From the NCBI RefSeq assembly GCF_022397955.1, contig NZ_JAKEUQ010000003.1:287643-351642 (forward strand): 64,000 nt of DNA, given 5' to 3'. A program made the position numbers and the translations under genes. This DNA comes from Vibrio sp. Isolate32. Its GTDB lineage: Bacteria; Pseudomonadota; Gammaproteobacteria; Enterobacterales; Vibrionaceae. Of the stretch, positions 28,001 to 36,935 are shown one piece after another (the first letter of the stretch is position 1; every line of letters starts with the position of its first letter). The notes under the pieces are model-generated. The model did no database searches, had not been told where the DNA came from, and worked only from the letters and a program-made list of their open reading frames with translations.

Positions 28001-28760
28001 TGGTCACGTCTTTCCACCAGCTGAGGTGAGCTTGCCACTCTTTTAGCTGTTCTGCTAAACGTTTCTGTTCAGTTTCTAATGTGTCACGCTCTGTTGTCAG
28101 CCCTTGAATCTGCTCATCGGACAGTAAACTCACACCTTCAGCTTTTGCCTTCAGGTGATTAAGCGACTCTTCACTCGATTTGAAGTGATCGTAAATACGC
28201 TCTGAAATCAGGCTATAAACTTCAGTACCAGTAAGTTCTTCCAACAATTCGGCACGATCATTCGCGTTGGCATTTAAGAAGGCAGCAAATTCGCCTTGAG
28301 AAAGCATGATCGACTTAGTAAAGCGAGAGAAGTCGAGACCTGTCACCTGCTCAACCAACTTGGTCTTCTTGGTTAGCATGGTTTCTAAGACTTTATCAGT
28401 GTCTGCATCTGCAAATTCACATGTTGGCGTCTGCAGTGCGCCATCGTGCTTGCCGCGAGCTCGCTTCTGGTGAAAGTTGGAACGGTAAGTTTTACCCTGC
28501 ACTTCAAATTCAAGCTCAGCGAAACACTCACCGGTACCGCGAGTCATCAACTCGTTATTGCCCTTCGCTATGCTTTTCAAACGAGGCGTGCGGTGGAATA
28601 GCGCTAAACAAATTGCATCCAGAATAGTCGTTTTACCCGCACCTGTTGGGCCCGTGATTGCAAACAGACCATTTTCTGCAAACGGTGATTGGGTGAAATC
28701 GAGCTTCCAACGCCCTTTCAAAGAGTTCAGGTTTTCAAATTCTAGGCTTAAAATCTTCAT
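25044..28760 (-). CDS. sbcC: Exonuclease subunit SbcC
   Basis: The ATPase and coiled-coil subunit of SbcCD, an ATP-dependent nuclease that cleaves DNA hairpins and double-strand ends. The 1238-residue protein has Walker A GPTGAGKTTILDA (37-49), long coiled coils rich in Q, E, A and K, a zinc-hook motif SECPLCGS (middle of the coils), the ABC signature TLSGGESFLVSLALALALSDL and Walker B DSLFLDEGFGTLD near the C-terminus. Length is larger than E. coli SbcC (about 1048). Its stop lies against the IS3 remnant, so the last few residues deserve a check. It follows sbcD by 5 bases. Confidence 0.95.
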   Translation of the reverse strand: MKILSLEFENLNSLKGRWKLDFTQSPFAENGLFAITGPTGAGKTTILDAICLALFHRTPRLKSIAKGNNELMTRGTGECFAELEFEVQGKTYRSNFHQKRARGKHDGALQTPTCEFADADTDKVLETMLTKKTKLVEQVTGLDFSRFTKSIMLSQGEFAAFLNANANDRAELLEELTGTEVYSLISERIYDHFKSSEESLNHLKAKAEGVSLLSDEQIQGLTTERDTLETEQKRLAEQLKEWQAHLSWWKDVTKAQHTVATSEQDLKTAQSDLEQNQPSLTRLANSEPAEKLRPLHKDLKRCEHELNLTQVNLDNSTKLLTVREAEKLDAHTKLTQSSEAVEKVKVEQQDQEKIIEQVRPLDNQISVLKDKKASAVNAVNTLNEQHAQQRNQQLMLVQQIDELKQQEKLSADYLEAHQSDQHLEKHLGQWQAKVEQVRTLESQHSQQLNLAKQIYTALEAQQSVIKNAQQTKASQDQALAELVLAENSTKQQWEALHAKTSETALLSQKELLELWNRNTHSLFEINRGFLNAQQQLAVKTQANQTNVQKADKLSKEREVLVERYKEKETSLERLTLLIAQEGELAKYRAKLESGSECPLCGSTEHTVEQSQDIANLIAQQEREKHELAVIKKDGQEHRQQLDSLAPMITALSDDIQRAQADIQQAQLNWQSVIGKLQQSLSDFPAVTLELTSLSVADLGSELAVTTFVEQCELHLNQTQNQLKVLVDAKNSYAEAEKQRLSASVMANKAQANLVLAEERLNDLNKQNQAANEQAGQTAQAKEQQWHSLKESIVETSVEAPELEHIDAWFAEKLQASNTWLQTKQQQAELEKRLITQCAEQKTLDDKLNSVQKELDALSKESELLTAELARISGERAQLFGEQDIQVASQSIKQKVTDAVAAFDAAQLVLNRCELEHRTEQTKHTGFSDELTTKQTSHTQATNAWVEALKASPFQEEVDFEAALLDEEVCTQLQNLKKSLDEAVVSAQARLNTAKAAQVELQNHENAQTWQEQDQQQVEQATADCQEAQQSHASKIGAISANLETDRQNRSNQQDLFKQISEQQVEFDDISSLNSLIGSKNGDKFRKFAQGLTLENLVYLANKQLQRLHGRYELKRKADDGLELQVLDTWQGDVMRDTKTLSGGESFLVSLALALALSDLVSYKTSIDSLFLDEGFGTLDSDTLDMALNALDNLNASGKMIGVISHVEALKERVPMQLKVTKHAGLGISEMEKQYKVVA

Positions 28761-28765
28761 ACTCG

Positions 28766-30019
28766 TTACTCTTCTACTTTGTTTGTTGCTTGAGCGCTTT
28801 CAGACACTTCGACCATGACTTGCTTAAACTTCACCGTCATTCGCTCTAAGCGGGCTTTTTCAGATTCAGTTTCGAACTCTTCTAAGGCAATACGCTTGGT
28901 AAACACGTCCATTGGGCTCAGCTCAGACAGAGTTTCTGCTGATTCTTGCTCCAACGCTTGGTTGCGACGCTCTCTTGCACGGCGCAGTTGAAGTACTTCC
29001 ACATTCAAGCCTTCAGTCAATGCACGCATACGTTCTTGTAGATCAGATAGGTAATCTTGAGCCTGAACCTCTATCGACAACCACACGCTTTGTTCGCCAT
29101 CCAAACCAATATATTGATTCAGTTGAGACTCTATCTCGCTCAAGTCGCCTTTAATTTCGGCTAACGGCTGGAAAGTTGGAACGGCTAATTGAGAAATGGT
29201 TCGTTCGCCTTCAGAAAACTCAACCACGCACACCTGCTTCTGGGATTTAAGCTCATCAAAGCTCAGTGGGATTGGAGAACCGGAATAACGAATGTATTCA
29301 CGCTTAGCCACCACTTGTGGGCGGTGAATATGACCAAGAGCAATGTAGTCAGCATCTGGGAAACCATCCGCAGCAAAGCCATCTAGGTTACCAACGTAAA
29401 TATCACGTACAGAATCTGACTGTTGCACGCCCATTGCAGTAAGGTGTCCCGTAGCGATGATTGGCATGTGCTCATGGTTTTCATAGGTAGCACGCTTAGC
29501 AACTGCCGCCTCATAAATACTTTGGTAGTGCTGCTTGATTGCATCGCCAAGCTGTTTTTGACGCTCTACGCCAGATACACCAGCTTGACTGGTCAACACA
29601 TCGCGAGGACGAATAAATGGAATGGCACACACAAGCGCTTCTACATCGCCCGTTTTACCCTTGAGTTCAACAACCTGAGTCGCATGATCTTCGTTGGTAT
29701 TTGGGATGACGTCTGCACCCATGTATTTGAGCAGCTGTTGGGTCTCTTTCAGAACCGAAACGGAATCGTGGTTTCCGCCTAGCAGTACCAATTGGCAGCC
29801 GAGCTTGTTCGAATCGACGACAAACTTGTTATACATCTCACGAGCGTAACTTGGTGGCGTACTGGTATCGAAAATGTCACCAGCAACGATGATCGCATCG
29901 ATGTCATGTTCAGTAACTTGCTCAAGTAACCATTGTAAGAAACGTTCATGTTCATTCTTACGGCTTTTATTGTAGAAGTTTTGGCCAAGGTGCCAATCGG
30001 ACGTGTGAAGAATCTTCAT
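28766..30019 (-). CDS. sbcD: Exonuclease subunit SbcD
   Basis: The Mn-dependent nuclease subunit paired with SbcC. The 417-residue protein shows all metallophosphoesterase motifs: HTSDWHLGQ (D8, H10), VAGDIFDTS (D48), LGGNHDS (N83, H84), IATGHLT and ALGHIHRPQ. The C-terminal third is the capping/SbcC-contact region. It is the upstream gene of the sbcD-sbcC operon. A terminator of the preceding gene (30143-30169) separates it from the GST remnant. Confidence 0.96.
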   Translation of the reverse strand: MKILHTSDWHLGQNFYNKSRKNEHERFLQWLLEQVTEHDIDAIIVAGDIFDTSTPPSYAREMYNKFVVDSNKLGCQLVLLGGNHDSVSVLKETQQLLKYMGADVIPNTNEDHATQVVELKGKTGDVEALVCAIPFIRPRDVLTSQAGVSGVERQKQLGDAIKQHYQSIYEAAVAKRATYENHEHMPIIATGHLTAMGVQQSDSVRDIYVGNLDGFAADGFPDADYIALGHIHRPQVVAKREYIRYSGSPIPLSFDELKSQKQVCVVEFSEGERTISQLAVPTFQPLAEIKGDLSEIESQLNQYIGLDGEQSVWLSIEVQAQDYLSDLQERMRALTEGLNVEVLQLRRARERRNQALEQESAETLSELSPMDVFTKRIALEEFETESEKARLERMTVKFKQVMVEVSESAQATNKVEE

Positions 30020-30142
30020 TGCTGCTCACTGGAAGTCGGTAATATCTATAATCTACCAAAATCGCTCATACAATTCCCTTTTATAAGCTTGTGAAAAGCA
30101 ACTAATTTTACGCTTGAACGTGTCACAAGTTTTAGCTACCAA

Positions 30143-30169
30143 AAAGCCGCTCATAATCAGAGCGGCTTT
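30143..30169 (-). terminator. Terminator downstream of the GST remnant
   Basis: AAAGCCGCTC (30143-30152) and GAGCGGCTTT (30160-30169) form a perfect 10-bp stem; leftward it is followed by Ts. The 290-base gap between sbcD and the GST gene holds nothing else of note. Confidence 0.85.
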
Positions 30170-30306
30170 CGTATCAACATTTTTATCCTTTCAAATTATT
30201 CAGAACGAAACACCATTAAAATATAATTAAAATAATGAATTCAATATTAATGAGCTTCAGCAAGGCTTGCCAAATAGGTATTCGTTAAATAGAAACCACT
30301 AAACTT

Positions 30307-30904
30307 CTACACAAAGTCTTGAGGTACCGTTTTCTCCGTTAAGCCCGACTTAATCAGAGCGATCTGCCACGCTTGCACTTTAGGAAAACCTTCTAACATA
30401 TCAAAACCTGAACGTTCTTTGATCACCGATGCGCGGTGTAATAGTGGTAGCCAAGCAATATCGACATTTGAAATGTAATTACCTTTAAAGAATTGAGTAT
30501 CGCCTAATTTATTTTCAGCTTTAAGAAACGCTTTTTGAAGATTTGCCAAACGCGTATCATAGGTATCTTTGTCTTTACTTCCCATCGTTCCGCATTGTGG
30601 CATGTAATATTTGCTCGCTTGATAAGACCAAGTGTGGTCCAACGCTTTTTGCTCAGCTGTTAACTCTTCAATAGGTGCGTATTTGTCGTCAAGGTATTCA
30701 ACAATCGCATCAGATTCAAATAATACGATGTCATCTTCAGTCACTAGCACAGGCACTTGTCCATTTGGGGAGATATCCAAAAACCATTGTGGCTTGTTGT
30801 TAAGCTAAATGTATTCGATTTCAAACGGCACTTTTTTCATGACTAGAGCCCCCATTACACGTTGAACAAAATGGGCAGTTTTTAAAGCTAATCAGTTTAA
30901 TCAT
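30307..30904 (-). pseudogene. Glutathione S-transferase family gene, frameshift plus nonsense mutation
   Basis: The intact relative would read MIKLISFKNCPF then VQRVMGALVMKKVPFEIEYI and LNNKPQWFLDISPNGQVPV. Here the ATG at 30902-30904 starts MIKLISFKNCPF, but an extra T in the TTTT run shifts the frame, and a TAG at 30805-30807 stands where a residue before LNNKPQ is expected. The remaining 157 codons from a TTG (MDISPNGQVPV onward) include the C-terminal helical domain, but lack the catalytic N-terminal thioredoxin fold. A translated fragment cannot be excluded. Confidence 0.8.
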
Positions 30905-31014
30905 TGTCGACTCCGTATCAGGTCATTAATTTGTATTTACATCCCTAAGACGAGCCTCATCAACAAAAGACGAAAGCTAATTCCATTATTTTGGAAGTTA
31001 TGAAATATAGCCAC

Positions 31015-31611
31015 TTAAACGATTAAAGATATTGCTATAGATGCCATTATCACACCCACGAAAAATTCCAATACCTTCCAAGCTCGTGGGTTCTTAAACA
31101 TTGGAGCTAAAAAACGCGCGCCAAAGCCAAGAGAAAAGAAGAACACAAAAGAAGCCGATACCGCTCCGGCTCCAAATGACATCTGATTAGGTTGATATTG
31201 AGTAGAAATGGAGCCTAATAACACCACGGTGTCCAGATAGACGTGTGGGTTTAACCAAGTAAAAGCTAAGCACATGGCTACGGCTTTGATTAGTGAATCA
31301 TTGGCTTGCGCATTCGCTTCTAGCGCATGATTTACAGTGAATGCCGAGCGGAGACTTAAAAATGAATACACGCCCAAAAACATTGCCCCACCATAACGAG
31401 CAATCTGTTCGATTTGAGGAAACTGCTTAACAATAGCTCCAAAGCCTGTGACGCCAAAACTAATCAGCAACGCATCAGAGACAGCACACACCGTACAAAT
31501 GACCAAAACATGTTGGTTCTTTAGGCCTTGCTTGAGTACAAAAGCATTTTGAGAACCTATCGCAAGGATCAGCGAAAGTCCGAGGGAGAAACCAGCAAAA
31601 TAAGTCGTCAT
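31015..31611 (-). CDS. LysE/ArgO family amino acid exporter
   Basis: A 198-residue inner-membrane exporter of basic amino acids, with six predicted membrane segments. GSQNAFVLKQGL (19-30) and FTWLNPHVYLDTVVLLG (near 115-131) are hallmarks of the ArgO/LysE subgroup. It likely exports arginine or lysine, as ArgO does. It is divergent from the S8 peptidase gene; the 430-base gap between them (31612-32041) is A+T-rich and contains no gene or clear operator. Confidence 0.88.
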   Translation of the reverse strand: MTTYFAGFSLGLSLILAIGSQNAFVLKQGLKNQHVLVICTVCAVSDALLISFGVTGFGAIVKQFPQIEQIARYGGAMFLGVYSFLSLRSAFTVNHALEANAQANDSLIKAVAMCLAFTWLNPHVYLDTVVLLGSISTQYQPNQMSFGAGAVSASFVFFFSLGFGARFLAPMFKNPRAWKVLEFFVGVIMASIAISLIV

Positions 31612-32041
31612 GATAAGTGGTTATTTCTAGATAATGGCTAAAGTCGTTCGTGTAAATATTATCCAATTTATGAATCTTGTTAACAAGTAGCCCAATAGCC
31701 GAGAGGTAACGCATTGAGTCATAATCGCCGCCTTTCTGACTTAATCATCTAGGATTTAGCTTACTAAATAACAAAATAATCAATTGATTTTTAAGCAATT
31801 TAGCCATTCATCTCATTTTATAAATATTGCTTTTATTAATAGAATTTAGCTCAAACTTTGAACCTTAAAAATCGATCACAGTGAGATCTCAATACCATTT
31901 CATTGACCAAGCGAATGATAGAAATCTAATTGCATATTACCTTTTGACCGTTTTTTGAACGAGCTTTTCCCGCTCTATCTACTGGCTTTATGTGCTTTTG
32001 GACAAGCCAGTTAGTCACATAACTATAAGGACGCAACACAG

Positions 32042-33760
32042 ATGAAATACGGATACAGACTTACAACTCTTACTTTAGCTATCATCGCTTCTGCACACGC
32101 CACCGCTTCAACAATTAAAGACGATGGTGTTTCACCTCAGATCGTCAATTCGCCTTTCATACAAGACGTAAAAGGTACGATTGTTGAAGATTACTCTAAG
32201 CAAACCATTCAACCATCCTTGTTCTCAATGAGAATGATGAGCTCTGCTGATTCACAGCGCGGCGATTGGTTCAATCTATCTGCGAGCTACACAAGGCTTC
32301 AAGGCGTAGGTTCTGACGTGGTATATGACTACCTTTTGCCACCGCTAAAGCCAGAGCCAGTGATCGTGGCTGTGCTTGATTCGGGTGTTGATGTGGAACA
32401 TGAAGACCTTAAAAACAAACTTTGGACGAACAAAGGCGAGATCCCTAACAACGGTATTGATGATGACGGCAATGGCTACATCGATGATATTCACGGATGG
32501 AACTTTCTCGGAAACTCTTTAGGGATCAACGTTGATCAAGATACATTAGAGGTCACACGAGAATACAAGAAGTACCTGAAACTTAAGGAAAATGGGCATT
32601 GGATTCCGCGCAAAAAGCGTAAGTACTATGAGAGCGTAGAATCCGACTATCTCTCCTCGTTAAAAGACGACCAAGATGCGTTAAATCGTGTCACTACCGC
32701 GATTGACCAAGCCAACGAATACAAAGCAGAGATTCTTCAATACGTTGATCAGAAAGACTTTTCGACTAATGGTTTAAAAACGCTATTAGATAACGAAAAC
32801 GCTAGCGTTGTTGCAGCTGCGCAAGGTCTTCTTAACCTATTTGAATCTTGGTATTCATTTGAATACCTGGAGTCTCGTCGTAGCCGCTATCAAGACTCTT
32901 TAGACTTTCATTTAAATCTTGAGCTCGATACTCGTCGCGACATTGTCCTAGATGACATCAATAACCCTTGGGAAAAAGGTTACGGTAACAACGATGTTAA
33001 GGGGCCTGTTGGCTCTCACGGCACTCACGTAGCAGGTATCATCGCAGCAGAGCGCGGCAACTTTATTGGTATTGATGGTGTTGCAGACCATGCTCAGATT
33101 ATGGCGGTACGCATGGTGCCAAATGGGGATGAGCGAGACAAAGACATTGCCAACGCGGTTCGTTACGCTGTCGATAATGGCGCAAAGATCATTAACATGA
33201 GTTTTGGTAAAAGCTACTCACCTCGTAAGTACATCGTTGACCATGCATTCCGATATGCCGCTCGTAAAGGTGTGCTGATTGTTCACTCTGCGGGCAACAG
33301 CCGCAACGACAACGACATCAAACCAAGCTTTCCAAACCGCTATGCTAAGCACTACCGTTCAAAACCTATCTCAACATGGTTAGATGTAGGTGCCTCTGCA
33401 AAATACGCAGACCAAAGCTTAGTCGCAAGCTTCAGTAACTTTGGTCAAGAATCAGTCGATGTATTTGCTCCTGGATATCGCATCTTATCAACCACACCAG
33501 GCAACACTTACGGTTCGAAAAGTGGCACTAGCATGGCAGCACCTGTGGTTTCGGGTATAGCGGCATTAGTATGGTCTCGTTACCCAGACCTATCAGTGAA
33601 AGAGCTTAAATCGCTATTAATGAACGAATCAAAAGTCTATCCAGAATTGCTTGTTAAAAAGCCTTCTAGCCCGACAGATTTAGTGCCTTTCAACACCCTA
33701 TCGATTTCCGGAAGCGTGGTTGACGCTGAAGCGATATTCACAGAGTTAGAAACACGCTAA
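32042..33760 (+). CDS. Secreted S8 (subtilisin-like) serine peptidase
   Basis: A 572-residue precursor with a signal peptide (cleavage likely after HATA, about residue 21) and a subtilisin domain. The catalytic triad is D113 in VAVLDSGVDVEHEDL, H326 in GSHGTHVAGI and S497 in SGTSMAAPVVSG; N419 in SAGNS is the oxyanion-hole residue. A D-rich loop NGIDDDGNGYIDDIHGWNF follows the first strand. About 200 residues, lysine- and glutamate-rich and probably helical, sit between Asp and His. An A+G-rich site (AAGGACGC) precedes the ATG. Confidence 0.92.
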   Translation: MKYGYRLTTLTLAIIASAHATASTIKDDGVSPQIVNSPFIQDVKGTIVEDYSKQTIQPSLFSMRMMSSADSQRGDWFNLSASYTRLQGVGSDVVYDYLLPPLKPEPVIVAVLDSGVDVEHEDLKNKLWTNKGEIPNNGIDDDGNGYIDDIHGWNFLGNSLGINVDQDTLEVTREYKKYLKLKENGHWIPRKKRKYYESVESDYLSSLKDDQDALNRVTTAIDQANEYKAEILQYVDQKDFSTNGLKTLLDNENASVVAAAQGLLNLFESWYSFEYLESRRSRYQDSLDFHLNLELDTRRDIVLDDINNPWEKGYGNNDVKGPVGSHGTHVAGIIAAERGNFIGIDGVADHAQIMAVRMVPNGDERDKDIANAVRYAVDNGAKIINMSFGKSYSPRKYIVDHAFRYAARKGVLIVHSAGNSRNDNDIKPSFPNRYAKHYRSKPISTWLDVGASAKYADQSLVASFSNFGQESVDVFAPGYRILSTTPGNTYGSKSGTSMAAPVVSGIAALVWSRYPDLSVKELKSLLMNESKVYPELLVKKPSSPTDLVPFNTLSISGSVVDAEAIFTELETR

Positions 33761-33788
33761 AGCTATCCTATCTATTGATTCATTTAGA

Positions 33789-33815
33789 AAAAAGGTTGCT
33801 CAGAGCAACCTTTTT
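33789..33815. terminator. Bidirectional terminator after the S8 peptidase gene
   Basis: AAAAAGGTTGCT (33789-33800) and AGCAACCTTTTT (33804-33815) form a perfect 12-bp stem with a CAG loop, A-run before and T-run after. Confidence 0.9.
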
Positions 33816-33834
33816 GTTTTTTATTGCAGCAAAG

Positions 33835-33941
33835 GAGATTCCAGATACCTCGTCCCTCGATTCTGGAATGACGACAAGAAATAGTAAGGGTGTTGTATTT
33901 GTCATTCCCTACAGTGAGGAACGAACGTGATAGGGAATCTC
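33835..33941. repeat. Palindromic intergenic repeat (REP/MITE-like)
   Basis: About 107 bases starting GAGATTCC and ending GGGAATCTC, with internal TTCTGGAATGACG and CGTCATTCC-like arms (GTCATTCCCTACAGTG). The arms can fold back on each other. I recall similar sequences as common dispersed repeats in Vibrio intergenic regions, but this cannot be confirmed here. Confidence 0.6.
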
Positions 33942-33970
33942 TTTTATCTTGTGTTTCAACTAGACTGCGT

Positions 33971-34429
33971 CTAGCGCAATTCGATACTCATGAACTGGCT
34001 GTAAGGATCTAATTCGTAATCCGCAAAAGGTTCACAGTATCCAAAGCCAAACTTCTCGTACAAATTACGCGCGGGCTTGAAGTACTCCTCAGAACCTGTT
34101 TCCAAGCTGATTCTTTGATATTGCCGGTTAGAAGCTGTATCTAGAACATGCTGCAAGAGTTGACTCGCCACTCCAGTATTGCGAGCAAACTGAGAAGTTC
34201 GCATCGACTTAAGCTCAGCATGTTGGGAATCCAACTCTTTAATAGCCACGCAACCCAATAATTGACTGTCTTTCCATGCACTGAAAAACGTAATCTCTGG
34301 TGATTTCAAAGCATCAAGATCGAGTGCATGCACGCTTTCTGGTGGCGACGTTGCATACATGTCAGCTAAGTGCTCTTCTAATAGCCGAATTACCTCTCCG
34401 CCTGACAAATCATCAATTTTTATTTTCAT
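33971..34429 (-). CDS. GNAT family N-acetyltransferase
   Basis: A 152-residue acetyltransferase with motif A QFARNTGVASQLLQHVLDTASN (about 80-101) and a late YFKPARNLYEKFGF typical of GNATs. The pyrophosphate loop reads RNTGVA, slightly unusual for R-x-x-G-x-G/A but acceptable. Its RBS lies in a weak A-rich tract. Probably acts on a small amine; unknown substrate. It is convergent with the S8 gene. Confidence 0.84.
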   Translation of the reverse strand: MKIKIDDLSGGEVIRLLEEHLADMYATSPPESVHALDLDALKSPEITFFSAWKDSQLLGCVAIKELDSQHAELKSMRTSQFARNTGVASQLLQHVLDTASNRQYQRISLETGSEEYFKPARNLYEKFGFGYCEPFADYELDPYSQFMSIELR

Positions 34430-34616
34430 AACGCTTTAATTATCCTTAATAAAATTTTAATCCGTTTTCCATTCAGTAAAATTACGCTAGTGTAGTTAAA
34501 TGATGAATATCATACTTTGCATGTAGAGTCTCGCTGCATTTACCGTGTCTATCAGCGATATACCCAAATTAATGCAAAGCACCATTTTACGGTAGAGATT
34601 AATTGATCAGACCGAT

Positions 34617-35917
34617 ATGAGTATCCAACTAGACTTAACGACAGCCTTACCTTGCCAGAACTTCGATTCTGCCCAAGGCTACATTACCCTCCAGGATCAT
34701 CAGGTCATTGATGTCGACGATAATATCGCGACCCTATTTGGTTACGATGACCGAGAGTCGCTATTAAAGAATGTCGATTTCGTTTATTCCATGGTACCAG
34801 AGAGTTACCATGGCGCTCTTCGTGAACGTTACCTCACAGCCATTAAAGGCCAGCTTCAGAAAGGCAAACTGTATAAGGACGTACCTATCAATGGGCGTAC
34901 TCTATCCCTATTTAGCCTAGCGCACGTTATTAAGCTCAATGACCGCCCTGCTCTTCGAGTCATGATCATCGATATCACATCTGTAGTTGCATCAGAACGT
35001 AAACATCAGGAGAAAGACCACATGTATCGCACTCTACTGAAGAGTTCGAAACAAGGTGTGCTCATTCATCAGAACTTCAAACCACTAATGGTTAACCAGG
35101 CTTGGGTCGAAATGCAGGGAGCTGAATCGATAGATCAAGTGCTGGCTATGGACTCTGTTATCTCAATCATCCCGCCCGACAATCAAGTCAGCGCGCTAAA
35201 ACGTAGCCAGAGCATTAGGCCGGTCACACGCCGAGTTTTAGTTCAGTGGTCGAAAACCGTTGCCTTGATGGAAGCAAAAAATACTTCAATATTTACGACA
35301 ACATCATCTATTGGGAAGGTGAAAAAGCAATTCAAGTGGTGGTCGAAGATGTCACTAGTAAAGTCGCACTAGAAAAAGAGCTCATTCATCGCGCACTTCA
35401 CGATGACCTTACGCAGGTATTAACTCGTCAGGCGGTTTATGACTGGCTAAAAAAACCGACTAACAATCAAGCTAATATGTCTTGCTTGCTTCTCGATATT
35501 GATGACTTCAAAAACGTGAACGACCAATTTGGACATAGCGTCGGTGACACTGTCATTCGGACACTCGCAACGATCATCAAGAAACACGGCAAAGCTCTAA
35601 ATGGTGTTGTTGGCCGTTGGGGTGGTGGAGAATTTATCGTGTTCTTTCCAAAATCTGTTACATATCACGCAACCGCACTGTCTACTGCTGATTCTCAGGC
35701 AAGAGTTGTAGGTGAACGTATCTGTGAAGAATTTCGAAACCATCAGTTTATCGGTTTTAACCGGAAAAAATTCAAAACAAGCGTCAGTATTGGTATTACC
35801 GACAGCTGTGTCGTTCGTACCACTCGCTCCCTCAACACACTCATCAGAGTCACGGATGAAGCGCTTTATCAAGCAAAAGCTAACAACCCTGAAGGCGCTT
35901 GTGTAGAGCCTAGCTAA
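34617..35917 (+). pseudogene. PAS-PAS-GGDEF diguanylate cyclase gene, frameshifted and with altered active site
   Basis: The first ORF (251 codons) has two PAS-like regions; the second (from FNIYDNIIYWEGEK) has the end of the second PAS domain and a GGDEF domain (LLLDIDDFKNVNDQFGHSVGDT). The frames join if one A is restored to the AAAA run near 35257. The signature is GRWGGGEFIVFF: the third residue of GGDEF/GGEEF, the metal ligand, is glycine (GGA instead of a D/E codon). Both changes argue that diguanylate cyclase activity is lost. Confidence 0.82.
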
Positions 35918-36068
35918 TCATCTAGAACGCCCCACTTCAGACTTCCACTATTACCCGAAGAATCTAGACAGTAAAAATAGACAAATTTAATTAAGATTTT
36001 CTTGTTATTTTCAAGTTCTAGTTTACTATGCGCCACCCCAATTTTTTCAGCAAATGCTGCAGGCAAAC

Positions 36069-36812
36069 ATGTCCGCCAACGCGCTCTATACCGACCTATC
36101 TGGTTACTATGATTTAATGTGTGTTGATATTGACTACCAAGCGCAAAGTCACTGCGTTCGTAGGCTACATCAGATTTTTGGAAATGAAGGAAAAACTCAC
36201 CTAGACCTTGGATGTGGTACTGGTCCGCATGTTCGTCACTTTATCGATTATGGCTATCAAAGTAACGGACTTGACCTGAACCAACCCATGCTAGACATTG
36301 CTCAAGTTCGCTGTCCTGAAGCTAACTTTTCTGTACAGAACATGAGTAATTTCGAAGTGTCACAACCGTTCGACCTCATTACTTGTTTTTTGTATTCGAT
36401 CCACTACAACGATGGTATCGAGAAATTAAAAGAGTGCATCGCAAGCGTTCACAAAGCCCTAAATCAAGGCGGCGTCTTCTGCTTTAACGTGGTCGACAAA
36501 GATAAGATCAGCAATGATCTGTTTGTTCGTCATACTACTAATCAAAAACAGGACGATTTTACCTTCCGCTCAGGCTGGTATTACTCGGGTGAAGGCCACA
36601 AGCAGGCATTGAAGCTCAGTATCGAGAAGACTACGGCTGGTCAGACTCAGGTGTGGAATGATGAACACCCTATGGTGGCGTTCTCATTTAAAGAGTTGAT
36701 TGAGATATTGAAACCCTACTTTGAGGTTCATATCTTTGAACATGACTATGACAAGCTTTTACCTTGGGATATGCACTCAGGTAATGCTCTCATTGCGTGT
36801 GTGAAAAGCTAG
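36069..36812 (+). CDS. Class I SAM-dependent methyltransferase
   Basis: A 247-residue methyltransferase. THLDLGCGTGPHVRHFIDYG (about 41-60) is motif I and GLDLNQPMLDIAQVRCPEAN (about 64-83) the acidic loop. Later CFNVVDKDKI and FKELIEILKPYFEV fit UbiE/Tehb-type small-molecule methyltransferases. The start is MSANALYTDLSGYYDLM, with GCAGG 8 bases upstream; an ATG five codons earlier is less likely. Substrate unknown; single gene with a strong terminator behind it. Confidence 0.86.
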   Translation: MSANALYTDLSGYYDLMCVDIDYQAQSHCVRRLHQIFGNEGKTHLDLGCGTGPHVRHFIDYGYQSNGLDLNQPMLDIAQVRCPEANFSVQNMSNFEVSQPFDLITCFLYSIHYNDGIEKLKECIASVHKALNQGGVFCFNVVDKDKISNDLFVRHTTNQKQDDFTFRSGWYYSGEGHKQALKLSIEKTTAGQTQVWNDEHPMVAFSFKELIEILKPYFEVHIFEHDYDKLLPWDMHSGNALIACVKS

Positions 36813-36859
36813 TTCACTTCTCTTACGGTGTTCGCTTTCACGAAATAACACCTAAATCA

Positions 36860-36896
36860 AAAGAACCCACACAACGCTACGTCATGTGGGTTCTTT
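36860..36896. terminator. Bidirectional terminator between methyltransferase and TonB-receptor remnant
   Basis: AAAGAACCCACA (36860-36871) and TGTGGGTTCTTT (36885-36896) form a perfect 12-bp stem. Confidence 0.88.
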
Positions 36897-36935
36897 GCTT
36901 TAAAGGGATTTACTTATCAAATCAAATCAGATTGG

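Noticed and set aside
25057..28700. Many plus-strand ORFs opposite sbcC
   Set aside because: They are shadows of a strongly biased coding sequence, with no ribosome sites or domains.
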